Below are positions 1 through 10,660 of a stretch of DNA of 64,000 nt, piece after piece. The stretch lies in the NCBI GenBank assembly GCA_963762825.1, contig CAVXLZ010000001.1:186001-250000 (forward strand), read 5' to 3'. The stretch comes from Miltoncostaea sp963762825 (GTDB lineage: Bacteria; Actinomycetota; Thermoleophilia; Miltoncostaeales; Miltoncostaeaceae). Both the position numbers and the translations under genes were made by a program. The notes beneath the pieces are model-generated. The model ran no database searches. It was not told the DNA's origin and was given only the letters and a program-made list of their open reading frames with translations. Each line of letters begins with the position of its first letter. The first letter of the stretch is position 1.

Positions 1-2
1 AC

Positions 3-665
3 CAGATCCTGCGCCTGCGCGGGGGCAGCCTCGGTGAACTCGACGAGATGGTCGTGGCGTCGGTGGTCCCGCCGCTCTCGGCGGCGTACCTCTCGCTCGC
101 CCTCAAGTACCTCCAGCGCGAGGCCCTGCTCATCGGCCCCGGCGTGCGGACCGGCATCTCCCTGGCCATCGACAACCCGCGCGAGCTCGGTGCCGACCGC
201 CTGGTCAACGCCGTGGCCGCGTTCCGCCGCCACGGCGGTCCGTGCATCGTGGTCAACTTCGGCACGGCCACGACCTTCGACGCCATCTCGGAGGCCGGCG
301 AGTACCTGGGCGGGGCGATCGCCCCGGGCATCGAGACCTCCCTGGACGCCCTCACCGCGCGGGCCGCCCGGCTGGTCAAGATCGACCTCATCGCCCCACC
401 GCGAGCCATCGGCAAGTCCACCGCCGAGAGCATGCGCTCGGGCGTGGTCTTCGGGACGGTCGCCATGGTCAACGGCGTCGTGGCGCGGATGAAGGACGAG
501 CTCGGCCCCGGCACGATCGTCCTCGCAACCGGAGGGCTCGCCTCGCTGGTGTGCCCCCTCTCCGAGCAGATCGACGAGAACCACCCCCTGCTCACCCTCG
601 AGGGCCTGCGAATGGTGCACGAGCTGAACGTCGAGCGGGTCGAGGCGACGGGGGAGGCCCGATGA
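3..665 (+). CDS. coaX: Type III pantothenate kinase, 5'-truncated by window edge
   Basis: Phosphorylates pantothenate with ATP, the first step of coenzyme A synthesis, in the cytosol. The first complete codon in frame is base 3; the true start lies upstream of the window, so the N-terminal phosphate-binding motif is not seen. Visible family signatures are NPRELGADRLVNAVAA and VNFGTATTFD, followed by GGAIAPG and the late ATGGLA segment, the usual order in CoaX (ASKHA fold). About 220 residues are present, versus roughly 255 in complete family members. Its stop overlaps the dusB start as ATGA, so the two are probably translationally coupled. The visible part is intact. Confidence 0.93.
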   Translation, partial: QILRLRGGSLGELDEMVVASVVPPLSAAYLSLALKYLQREALLIGPGVRTGISLAIDNPRELGADRLVNAVAAFRRHGGPCIVVNFGTATTFDAISEAGEYLGGAIAPGIETSLDALTARAARLVKIDLIAPPRAIGKSTAESMRSGVVFGTVAMVNGVVARMKDELGPGTIVLATGGLASLVCPLSEQIDENHPLLTLEGLRMVHELNVERVEATGEAR

Positions 666-1717
666 GGAAGAGGATGCGCAACGTGCTCTCCGAGAGGGCG
701 ACGGCGGGCGCGACCCCGAAGGCCGAGCCACCTGAGAACTGGCCCGTCGCCGAGCCCTTCGCGATCGGTGATCTGCAGCTCGCCAATCGTCTCGTGCAGC
801 CTCCGCTCGCCGGCATCGCCAACTGGGCCTTCCGGCGCCAGTCGCGCCGCCACGGAGCCGGCCTGGCCGTGTCGGAGATGATCGCGAGCTTCGGCATCAG
901 GTACGCCAACCGCAAGACCCTCGGAATGCTCACGATCGTGCCCGACGAGCACCCGGTCGGCGTCCAGGTCTTCGGCGCCGACATCGATGCGATGGTCGAA
1001 GCGGCCCGGGCGGTCGAGGCGGCGGGCGCCGATCTGATCGACATCAACATGGGCTGCCCGGTCAACAAGATCTGCAAGACCGGGGCCGGCGCGGCGATGC
1101 TCGCCGATCCGGCTGCCGCCGCGCGGATCGTGTCGGCCATGGTCCGTGCCGTGAGCGTGCCGGTCACCGTCAAGATGCGCCGCGGAATCACCCCGAGCAG
1201 CTCCACTCCGCTCGAGAACGCCCGCCGCTTCGAGGCGGCCGGCGCGGCGGCCCTCTGCTTCCACCCGCGCGCCGCGGCCGAGGAGTACGGGGGCACGGCC
1301 GACCACGGCATCACCGCCGAGGTTGTGGGCGCGGTCGGGATCCCGGTCATCGCGAGCGGCGACATCGCCACGCCCGGGGATGCGCGCCGTGTGCTGGAGG
1401 AGACCGGCTGCGCGGCGATCGCGGTCGGGAGGGCCGCGCTGGGCAACCCATGGGTCTACGGTGAGATCCTCGCGGGCACGGCGTCCGAGCGGCCGGGCCT
1501 CGCGGAGGTCGTCGAGGAGATCGCCGTCTTCGCCGCGGATGCCCGCCTGGCGATCGGAGACTCCCGGGCGGTCGGATACCTGCGCAAGTTCTACCCGTGG
1601 TACCTGGCGGGCCACGACGTCGGGGCGCCGACCCTCTCCGCGCTGCTCACCGATCCCACGCTCGAGGGCGCGCTCGCCCGGCTCCGCTCGCTCGCCTCCG
1701 CTTCCGCAGCCGCTTGA
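662..1717 (+). CDS. dusB: tRNA-dihydrouridine synthase (DusB-like)
   Basis: FMN-dependent reductase that converts uridines in the tRNA D-loop to dihydrouridine. The 351-residue product has a TIM-barrel DUS pattern: a QPPLAGIANWAFR start, the active-site segment NMGCPVNKICK with catalytic Cys near residue 132, VKMRRG, FHPRAAAEEYGG, and the IASGDIATPGDA/AVGRAALGNPW phosphate-binding end. The ATG overlapping the coaX stop is chosen, since it gives an ordinary length; an N-terminal extension of about 30 residues precedes the barrel. The coaX-dusB-greA-lysS order resembles that of other actinobacteria and Firmicutes. The exact Dus subclass and target position are inferred. Confidence 0.9.
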   Translation: MRKRMRNVLSERATAGATPKAEPPENWPVAEPFAIGDLQLANRLVQPPLAGIANWAFRRQSRRHGAGLAVSEMIASFGIRYANRKTLGMLTIVPDEHPVGVQVFGADIDAMVEAARAVEAAGADLIDINMGCPVNKICKTGAGAAMLADPAAAARIVSAMVRAVSVPVTVKMRRGITPSSSTPLENARRFEAAGAAALCFHPRAAAEEYGGTADHGITAEVVGAVGIPVIASGDIATPGDARRVLEETGCAAIAVGRAALGNPWVYGEILAGTASERPGLAEVVEEIAVFAADARLAIGDSRAVGYLRKFYPWYLAGHDVGAPTLSALLTDPTLEGALARLRSLASASAAA

Positions 1718-1791
1718 ATCCGCAGGTCGGCGAAGCTACGTTTCGCGCCGCTGATCGGCCGTCAGCGCCCTAGACGAAGGAGACCCACCCG

Positions 1792-2280
1792 ATGGACCGC
1801 GAAGTGATCCTGACGGAAGAGGGCTACGCGAAGCTCACCGAGGAGATCGAGTACCTCACGACCACGAAGCGGCGTGAGGTCGCGGAGAGGATCAAGGAGG
1901 CGCGCGAGTTCGGCGACATCTCCGAGAACTCCGAGTACGACGACGCCAAGAACGAGCAGGCGCAGCTCTTCTACCGCATCCAGTCGCTCGAGCAGAAGCT
2001 CCGCAACGCGCGCGTGGTGGACACGGAGCACCTCTCGACCGACATCGTCTCGATCGGGGCGCGCGTCACGCTGAAGGACACCAAGAGCAAGACCACCCGC
2101 GAGTACTCGATCGTGGGTTCCGCCGAGGCCGATCCGAAGAACCAGCGCCTCTCCAACGAGAGCCCCGTCGGGAAGGCCCTGCTCGGCAAGAAGAAGGGCG
2201 AGAAGGTCACGATCCCCGCTCCGCGCGGGGCGCTCGTTTACCAGATCGTCGAGATCCGGGCCGGTGATCACCACGGGTGA
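1792..2280 (+). CDS. greA: Transcription elongation factor GreA
   Basis: Cleavage factor that enters the RNA polymerase secondary channel and stimulates 3' trimming of backtracked RNA. The 162-residue protein has the usual two parts: an N-terminal coiled-coil hairpin with the acidic tip segment DISENSEYDDAKNEQ (about residues 43-57), and a C-terminal globular FKBP-like domain ending in SPVGKALLGKKKGEKV. An AAGGAG ribosome-binding site lies nine bases before the ATG. The last 17 bases overlap the lysS start. The length is normal and nothing is missing. Confidence 0.96.
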   Translation: MDREVILTEEGYAKLTEEIEYLTTTKRREVAERIKEAREFGDISENSEYDDAKNEQAQLFYRIQSLEQKLRNARVVDTEHLSTDIVSIGARVTLKDTKSKTTREYSIVGSAEADPKNQRLSNESPVGKALLGKKKGEKVTIPAPRGALVYQIVEIRAGDHHG

Positions 2281-3763
2281 TCCAGACGCGCCGGAGGGCG
2301 GCCTCGGCGCGCTGATCGCGGAGAGGCGGGCCAAGGCACAGGCCCTGCGCGATTCGGGTGTCGACCCCTTTCCGCACCGATTCGAGGGGCGCCGAGAGAT
2401 CGCGGATGTCCGCTCGTCCCATGAGCAGCTCGCCGCCGGCGACACGGGGACCGAGGTGGTCCGCGTGGCGGGGCGTCTGGCGGCGCGGCGCGGCCAGGGT
2501 AAGGTCGCCTTCCTCGACCTCGACGATCGCAGCGGGCGGATCCAGCTCTGGGCGAGCATCGACAGCCTCGGCGAGGATGCGATGGCCGCTCTGATGGATC
2601 TCGATCTGGGCGACATCGTCGGCGTGAGCGGTCCGGTCACGCGCACGCGGCGGGGCGAGTTGAGCGTGGCGGTCGACGAGGTCTCGCTCCTCGCCAAGTC
2701 GCTCCGCCCCCCTCCCGACAAGCACGCGGGGCTGAAGGATCCCGAGACCCGCTTCCGGCAGCGCTACCTGGAGCTGATGTCCGATCCTGAGGCGCGGGCG
2801 GGCTTCATCACGCGCTCGCGCACGATCGCCGCGGTGCGACGCTTCCTCGACGACCGCGGCTTCGTCGAGGTCGAGACCCCGACCCTCCAGCCGATCTACG
2901 GCGGCGCGGCCGCGCGGCCGTTCGTGACCCACCACAACGCCCTCGGCCGCGATCTCTACCTGCGCATCGCGACCGAGCTCTACCTGAAGCGCTGCATCGT
3001 GGGCGGACTCGAGAGGGTCTACGAGCTGGGCAAGGACTTCCGCAACGAGGGCGTCAGCCACAAGCACAACCCCGAGTTCACGATGGTCGAGACCTACGAG
3101 GCCTTCGCGGACTACCGCGATGTCATGGCGATGCTCGAGCAGATGGTCGCGAGCGCCGCGCGCGAGGCGACGGGCGGAACCACCGTCAGCTGGAAGGGTG
3201 CGGAGATCGACCTCGCCCCCCCGTGGCGCCGGCTCGACTTCCGCGACGCGCTGGCGGAGGCGAGCGGCGTGGACGTGCGCGTGCACGGCGATGAGTCGTC
3301 GCTGCGTGCGGCGATGCGCGGCGCGGGTCTCGAGGCCCCCGACGGCATCCCTTGGGGCAAGCTCGTCGACGGCCTGCTCACCCAGGCGCTCGAGCCCACG
3401 CTCATCCAGCCGACGATCCTCTACGACTATCCGCTCGAGCTCTCGCCCTTCGCCAAGCGCCACCCTGACGACCCGTCGATCGTGGAGCGCTTCGAGGCCT
3501 TCGCCGGGGGGATGGAGATCGCCAACGCGTTCACCGAGCTCAACGACCCCGACGACCAGCGCGAGCGTTTCGCCATGGCCTCGGCCGACCGGGACGCAGG
3601 CGACGACGAGGCGCAGCCCATGGACGAGGAGTTCCTGGCGGCCCTGGAGCACGGCATGCCCCCCACCGGCGGACTCGGGCTCGGGATCGACCGGCTGGTG
3701 ATGCTGCTCACCGATCGCCACTCCATCCGCGAGGTGATCCTCTTCCCCGCGATGAGGTCGTAG
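2264..3763 (+). CDS. lysS: Lysyl-tRNA synthetase, class II
   Basis: Charges tRNA-Lys with lysine. The 499-residue protein has an N-terminal OB-fold anticodon-binding domain (about residues 50-170, VAGRLAARRGQGKVAFLDLDD) and a class II catalytic core: motif 1 around RFRQRYLEL, motif 2 FRNEGVSHKHNPEFTMVE, and motif 3 GGLGLGIDRLVMLL near the C-terminus. The GTG start lies inside the end of greA (17-base overlap), so coupled translation is likely. It is complete, with the length expected for bacterial LysRS. Confidence 0.96.
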   Translation: MITTGDPDAPEGGLGALIAERRAKAQALRDSGVDPFPHRFEGRREIADVRSSHEQLAAGDTGTEVVRVAGRLAARRGQGKVAFLDLDDRSGRIQLWASIDSLGEDAMAALMDLDLGDIVGVSGPVTRTRRGELSVAVDEVSLLAKSLRPPPDKHAGLKDPETRFRQRYLELMSDPEARAGFITRSRTIAAVRRFLDDRGFVEVETPTLQPIYGGAAARPFVTHHNALGRDLYLRIATELYLKRCIVGGLERVYELGKDFRNEGVSHKHNPEFTMVETYEAFADYRDVMAMLEQMVASAAREATGGTTVSWKGAEIDLAPPWRRLDFRDALAEASGVDVRVHGDESSLRAAMRGAGLEAPDGIPWGKLVDGLLTQALEPTLIQPTILYDYPLELSPFAKRHPDDPSIVERFEAFAGGMEIANAFTELNDPDDQRERFAMASADRDAGDDEAQPMDEEFLAALEHGMPPTGGLGLGIDRLVMLLTDRHSIREVILFPAMRS

Positions 3764-3864
3764 CCCGGCTCCGGCGACCCGCGATCGGCTGGCCGCGCCC
3801 CCGGCGGGTTTCCCGACGGCCCCCCCGGGGAATCCCTGGAGGGCAAGCGACGAAGGGAGACACG

Positions 3865-4047
3865 ATGAGCGATTCCGGTAAGGCCGAGGAGGCCAAGGGC
3901 ACGATCAAAGAAGTGATCGGCGCGCTCCGCGGGGACGAGGACCAGAAGGACGAGGGCCGCAAGGAACAGGCCGAGGGAAAGCTGCGCCAGGCCGGCGAGA
4001 AGGTGAAGGACGCCGCCCGCGACGTCTCGGACGCCGTCCGCAAGTAG
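3865..4047 (+). CDS. CsbD-like stress protein
   Basis: A 60-residue, highly charged protein of the CsbD family, whose members are abundant under general stress; no biochemical activity is established for the family. It shows the usual repeated pattern, KAEEAKGTIKEVIGALRGD followed by KEQAEGKLRQAGEKVKDAA, predicted helical and amphipathic. A GAAGGGAGA ribosome-binding site precedes the ATG. It stands alone between lysS and a tiny basic ORF; about 100 bases before it hold no other gene. Regulation is not evident. Confidence 0.85.
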   Translation: MSDSGKAEEAKGTIKEVIGALRGDEDQKDEGRKEQAEGKLRQAGEKVKDAARDVSDAVRK

Positions 4048-4075
4048 GGGCCGGCCATCGGGCAGGGGGTATTCG

Positions 4076-4180
4076 ATGAGGAAGCTGATGTACGCGGCGC
4101 TCGGCGCTGTCACCTGGAAGCTCGGGAAGCGGTACCTGCGCCGGCGGGCCCGCGGGGTGTTGCCCTCGCTCTCGCGCTGA
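4076..4180 (+). CDS. Small basic protein (34 aa)
   Basis: Short ORF reading MRKLMYAALGAVTWKLGKRY and ending in an arginine-rich tail (RRRARG, then SLSR). It has a mildly hydrophobic N-terminal half and a basic C-terminal half, as in small membrane-associated proteins. A run of five G residues lies about nine bases before the ATG, and third codon positions are GC-rich like real genes nearby. It follows the CsbD gene by 28 bases and may be cotranscribed. No family is recognised with confidence; it could be a chance ORF. Confidence 0.45.
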   Translation: MRKLMYAALGAVTWKLGKRYLRRRARGVLPSLSR

Positions 4181-4210
4181 CCCGGCGGTGGCCGGCGGGG
4201 GGCGTTTCGC

Positions 4211-4216
4211 TATAGT
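4211..4216 (+). promoter_or_regulatory. -10 box for rpsR (TATAGT)
   Basis: TATAGT in the context CGCTATAGT, 36 bases before the rpsR start. It matches the GCTANNNT pattern seen before several other genes here. No good -35 was found 17 bases upstream. Confidence 0.5.
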
Positions 4217-4252
4217 CCCTCGCCGGTGTAGGTCCGAACACACGAGGAGCGG

Positions 4253-4531
4253 ATGGCAAAGCCCAGAGGCCGAGCGCGATCGAAGACCAAGGGACGCAAG
4301 GGTGGGGCCCCCACCCAGCGCAAGCGCCGTCCCCAGCTCGCATCGGAAGAGATCGACTGGAAGAACTACCCCTCGCTGCGTCGCTTCGTCAGCGAGAGGG
4401 GGAAGATCCGCTCTCGCCGGATCACCGGTCTCTCGCGCCGACAGCAGTCGCTCGTGGCGACCGCGGTGAAGCGCGCCCGCACGATGGGCCTGCTCGTCTA
4501 CCCGGATCAGGACCGCCGAGTCAACAGCTGA
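4253..4531 (+). CDS. rpsR: Ribosomal protein bS18, cysteine-free form
   Basis: Small-subunit ribosomal protein that partners bS6 on the 30S platform. The 92-residue product has a basic N-terminal extension of about 33 residues and then the conserved core IDWKNYPSLRRFVSERGKI, RSRRITGLSRRQQ and VKRARTMGLLVYP. It contains no cysteine at all; zinc-type bS18 proteins carry a CXXC before the core and a Cys in the TGxC segment (here TGLS). It therefore resembles the zinc-independent paralogue that some actinobacteria express when zinc is scarce. It is not next to rpsF, ssb or rplI, the usual bS18 neighbours. A GAGGAG site precedes the ATG. Whether a second rpsR exists elsewhere cannot be seen. Confidence 0.88.
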   Translation: MAKPRGRARSKTKGRKGGAPTQRKRRPQLASEEIDWKNYPSLRRFVSERGKIRSRRITGLSRRQQSLVATAVKRARTMGLLVYPDQDRRVNS

Positions 4532-4913
4532 TCCCGCGCGGCCCCGGGGCGCCCGCGCGCCGTCCGGGGCCGAGGCCATCATGGCCGGGTGAGTGCGCTC
4601 GCCGAAGAGGACCGGCTCCATCGCATGGGGGCCCGAGACATGGTCGCGTCCGCTCACTTCGGGGCCCGAGATGGCCGATAGAGAGAGCGATCCTCGCGGA
4701 GCCGTCGCAGCCCGCCGTTCCGGCGGGCGCGCGGGGGGTCCGTGCTAGAATGGCGATCCGTCGGGCAACCGCCGGGCACCTTGTTCCTCCGCCGCGGACG
4801 CCCGTCTCCGGACAGGCCACTCGGCGTTCCATCCTCGATGTCCCGCACTCTTCAACGCCCGCCGTAGTGGCCCTCGTGCCGCTCGCAGCGGGCGCGTAGG
4901 AAGGGGAATCCCG
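4532..4913 (+). other. Intergenic region and long clpC leader
   Basis: About 380 bases without a convincing gene on either strand. The second half is probably the clpC 5' leader: a TGCTAGAAT extended -10 box lies near 4743-4751, implying about 155 transcribed bases before the start codon. A small hairpin (CCGCT-CGC-AGCGG) lies just before the AGGAAGGGG ribosome-binding site. I see no CtsR-type direct repeat and no recognisable riboswitch class. Confidence 0.5.
4743..4751 (+). promoter_or_regulatory. Extended -10 for clpC (TGCTAGAAT)
   Basis: TGC followed by TAGAAT is an extended -10 element. It matches the TGCTANNNT boxes before pspA and the parvulin gene. No convincing -35 is visible. Confidence 0.55.
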
Positions 4914-7442
<2,529 letters not shown>

Positions 7443-7465
7443 TCCCCGCGCGGGGTACTCGCGCG

Positions 7466-8824
7466 GTGTCGTCGCGCGCACGGGTGGTCTACGCATGTGG
7501 CGCCTGCGGTCAGCAGGCCCCACGGTGGGTCGGGCGTTGCCCGGCGTGCGGGGAGTGGGGGACCGTGGCCGAGGAGGCCGCTCCCGTCGCCCGCACGCGC
7601 TCGCCTCTGGGCGCCGTGCCGCTGGTCACGCGCCTCGCCGACCTCACCGATGAGGCGCCCGAGCGGATGACGACGGGCATCGGCGAGCTCGATCGTGTGC
7701 TCGGCGGGGGGCTCGTGCCGGGGTCGCTCGTGCTGCTGGGCGGCGAGCCGGGGATCGGCAAGAGCACGCTCGTGCTGCAGGCGCTGGCGCACATCGCCGC
7801 GACGGGACGCGCCATGCTCGTGACGGGCGAGGAGTCGCCGGTGCAGGTGCGCGGCCGCTCCGAGCGCCTCGAGGGCGACTGCGGCCCCGTCCAGGTGCTC
7901 GCCGAGACCCGCCTCGAATCGGTGCTCGCCGCGATCGAGGCCCACTCGCCGACGGTGTGCGCCGTCGATTCGGTCCAGACGCTGTACTCCGATGCCCTCG
8001 AGGGGGTCCCGGGCGCGCCCAACCAGGTCCGCCACGCCACCGTCGAGTTGATGCGAGCGGCCAAGCAGGGCGGGGTCACGATCCTCCTCGTGGGTCAGGT
8101 GACGAAGGACGGGAGCCTCGCCGGGCCTCGCACTCTGGAGCATCTGGTCGATTGCGTCCTCTCGTTCGAAGGCGATGACCTGCGCGCGCACAGGGTGCTC
8201 CGCGCCACGAAGAACCGCTTCGGATCGACCAACGAGACCGGGCTCTTCGAGATGCGCCCGGCGGGCCTCATGTGCGTTGAGGATCCCACCCGCCTCTATC
8301 TGGCGGAGGCGGGCGAGCGCGTCGGCTCCTGCGTCTTCCCGGCGATCGAGGGCAGCCGATCCGTGCTGGTCGAGGTGCAGGCACTGGTGGGTCCCACTGA
8401 GATCGTTCCTCCGCGGAGGGTTGCGATCGGCGTCGACCGCACCCGGCTCGCCCAGGTCATCGCCGTCCTCTCCCGTCACGCCGGGGTCCGCCTGGGCGAC
8501 GCCGACGTCTTCGTCAGCGTGGCCGGAGGGGCCCGTGCGCTCGATCCGGCCGCCGATCTCGCCATGGCGCTGGCGATCACGAGCGCGCACCGCGGTGTGC
8601 CACTGGCGGCCGGCACAGCCGCCTTCGGCGAGCTCGGGCTGACCGGCGCCGTCCGCCTCGGCGGGCATGGCGTGCGCCGCCTCGCGGCTGCCGCGGCCCA
8701 CGGCATGGGAGTAGCGATCACGCCCCCGCCGGAGGCGGGAGGCGAGGCCGGCGCATCGGCCCCGACGAACGTCTACCCGGTGAGCGGCGTCCGAGAGGCA
8801 CTCGAGACGGCATTCGCCCGATGA
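7466..8824 (+). CDS. radA: DNA repair protein RadA
   Basis: RecA-like ATPase that processes recombination intermediates. The 452-residue protein starts with a four-cysteine zinc finger (C11, C14, C25, C28), then has a RecA core with Walker A GEPGIGKS (93-100), the RadA-specific KNRFGST motif near residue 250, and a C-terminal Lon-protease-like domain (IGVDRTRLAQVIAVLSRHAG). The GTG start is chosen because the zinc finger begins directly after it. The stop overlaps the carD ATG by four bases (ATGA). Length and motifs are complete. Confidence 0.95.
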   Translation: MSSRARVVYACGACGQQAPRWVGRCPACGEWGTVAEEAAPVARTRSPLGAVPLVTRLADLTDEAPERMTTGIGELDRVLGGGLVPGSLVLLGGEPGIGKSTLVLQALAHIAATGRAMLVTGEESPVQVRGRSERLEGDCGPVQVLAETRLESVLAAIEAHSPTVCAVDSVQTLYSDALEGVPGAPNQVRHATVELMRAAKQGGVTILLVGQVTKDGSLAGPRTLEHLVDCVLSFEGDDLRAHRVLRATKNRFGSTNETGLFEMRPAGLMCVEDPTRLYLAEAGERVGSCVFPAIEGSRSVLVEVQALVGPTEIVPPRRVAIGVDRTRLAQVIAVLSRHAGVRLGDADVFVSVAGGARALDPAADLAMALAITSAHRGVPLAAGTAAFGELGLTGAVRLGGHGVRRLAAAAAHGMGVAITPPPEAGGEAGASAPTNVYPVSGVREALETAFAR

Positions 8825-9411
8825 GCGACGACATCACCATCCTGCCAACCACGAGCGAGGGGGACCGGTTGTACGACGTCGGAGACAAGGTCGTATACCC
8901 GCACCACGGCGCGGGCAACATCATCAAGAAGGAGCTGAAGGAGATCCTCGGCCAGAGGCGCGAGTATCTCACCATCCAGATCCTCTACAACGACATGACC
9001 GTCATGGTCCCCTGTGAGAACGCGGAGGCCGCCGGCCTACGCAAGGTCATCGGCGAGGAGACGGTCGACGAGGTCCTCGCCGTGTTGCGCGACGACGGCA
9101 CCCAGATGCCCAAGAACTGGAACCGGCGCTTCAAGCACAACCGGGACAAGATCAAGACCGGCGACATCTTCGAGCTCGCCGAGGTGGTCCGGAACCTCTC
9201 GATCCGTGATCTGGACAAGGGCCTGTCCACCGGCGAGAAGCAGATGTTCGGCAGGGCCAAGAAGATCCTTGCCAGCGAGCTGATGTACGCCCGTGACATG
9301 GAGGAGCAGGAGGCGATCGAGTTCCTCGACAATCTCCTCGGTGACATCGGGGAGAACCGCGCGACGGACGACGCCGAGAGCGCCGTCGGTGCGGAGGCGC
9401 TGGTCGACTAG
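8821..9411 (+). CDS. carD: CarD-family transcriptional regulator
   Basis: Binds the RNA polymerase beta subunit and stabilises the open promoter complex, notably at rRNA promoters in mycobacteria. The 196-residue product has an N-terminal RNAP-interaction domain starting YDVGDKVVYPHHGAGNI and a helical C-terminal DNA-binding domain with NWNRRFKHNRDKIKTGD and a KQMFGRAKKILASEL helix. An acidic, disordered tail of about 25 residues follows. It is coupled to radA by ATGA. Length is slightly above the mycobacterial protein because of the tail. Confidence 0.93.
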   Translation: MSDDITILPTTSEGDRLYDVGDKVVYPHHGAGNIIKKELKEILGQRREYLTIQILYNDMTVMVPCENAEAAGLRKVIGEETVDEVLAVLRDDGTQMPKNWNRRFKHNRDKIKTGDIFELAEVVRNLSIRDLDKGLSTGEKQMFGRAKKILASELMYARDMEEQEAIEFLDNLLGDIGENRATDDAESAVGAEALVD

Positions 9412-9529
9412 GGGCACGGGCGGTTACCGTTGGGCGAGGGGGGCACGGCAAGGGCGAGGACGATCGGAAGGAATCGGAGGGGATGACGGGGCCATTGCCC
9501 GCGAGTCGGGCGTCCGAGGTGTCAACGTC

Positions 9530-10591
9530 GTGCTGACCCTGGTCAGCCGCGTCGTCCTCGCCCTGTTGGGTGGGCTCGGCGCCTACCAGGCGGGCGCGTC
9601 GCTTCCGCTCGGCGAGTGGTTCTCCTCGCCGTGGAGCTACGCCGCGTGGGCCGCGGTGACCGTGGTCGGCGCGCTCGCCGGCCTGCTTCTCGGTGGGCTG
9701 GTCGGGCGCATCCTGAGGAATCGCGTGCGAGCCATCGACCGCGCCGCCGACCGCCGGTCGGCGGCCGAGCTGATGGTGGGGGCGCTGGGCCTCGTGGTCG
9801 GCCTGGTCGCTGCGGCGCTGGCGGGGGTCGCCGTGGCCCAGTTGCCCATCATCGGCCCGTACCTTCTCCTGCCGGTGGTGCTCGTGGTCGCCTACGTCTT
9901 CAGCCGGGTGGCGGCGCGCAAGCACGTCGACATCCTCCGCCTGGTCGGCATCCGTTCGCGATCGGTGCCGGCCGCGGGGGCCACCCGCCTGATCGACACC
10001 AGCGCGATCATCGACGGGCGCCTCGTCGATGTGATGAAGACGCGCTTCCTCTCGGGCGCGGTCGTCGTGCCCGACTTCGTGCTCGACGAGCTGCAGCGGG
10101 TGGCCGATTCGGCGGACGGCCTGAAGCGTGCCAGAGGGCGGCGCGGCCTGGAGATCGTGAGCGAGCTCAAGTCGCTGGCGAACGGCGGATTCTCGGTGCG
10201 CGAGGGCGACTACCCCGGGCTCGAGGGGGTCGATGCCAAGCTGGTGCGCATGGCACAGGAGGTGGGCGCGTCGATCGTCACCACCGACTACAACCTCAAC
10301 ACCGTCGCCCAGATCCAGGGCGTGGAGGTCCTCAACGTCAACGAGCTCGCCAACGCTCTGAAGCCGGCGGTGCTCCCCGGGGAGCCGCTCGTGGTGAGGG
10401 TCATCCGGGAGGGGCGCGAGTACGACCAGGGTGTGGCCTACCTCCCCGACGGCACCATGATCGTCGTCGAGGGCGGCCGCTCGGCTGTGGGCAGCGAGGT
10501 GACCGTGGAGGTCACCAGCGTCCTCCAGAGTCCCTCGGGAAAGATGATCTTCACGCGCATGCCGGGCGCGCCCGACAGCTCGGCCCGTTAG
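9530..10591 (+). CDS. Membrane PIN-TRAM domain protein (YacL-like)
   Basis: Four hydrophobic segments occupy roughly the first 130 residues. They are followed by a PIN nuclease-like domain (LIDTSAIIDGRLVDVM, VVPDFVLDELQRVAD, SIVTTDYNLN, with conserved acidic residues) and a C-terminal TRAM domain (LVVRVIREGREYDQGVAYL). The family (B. subtilis YacL, M. tuberculosis Rv3587c-like neighbours of carD and ispD) is conserved but its substrate is not established; RNA is likely from PIN plus TRAM. The GTG is chosen because a GAGG site sits about ten bases upstream and the first membrane segment follows at once. It is 353 residues, downstream of carD as in many actinobacteria. Confidence 0.88.
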   Translation: MLTLVSRVVLALLGGLGAYQAGASLPLGEWFSSPWSYAAWAAVTVVGALAGLLLGGLVGRILRNRVRAIDRAADRRSAAELMVGALGLVVGLVAAALAGVAVAQLPIIGPYLLLPVVLVVAYVFSRVAARKHVDILRLVGIRSRSVPAAGATRLIDTSAIIDGRLVDVMKTRFLSGAVVVPDFVLDELQRVADSADGLKRARGRRGLEIVSELKSLANGGFSVREGDYPGLEGVDAKLVRMAQEVGASIVTTDYNLNTVAQIQGVEVLNVNELANALKPAVLPGEPLVVRVIREGREYDQGVAYLPDGTMIVVEGGRSAVGSEVTVEVTSVLQSPSGKMIFTRMPGAPDSSAR

Positions 10592-10660
10592 CGGGACCGC
10601 GTCTGCCACACTGGATCCCGTGGAGGAGCTGCGGCCCCGCGACCCGGGTCCGGATGCCTC

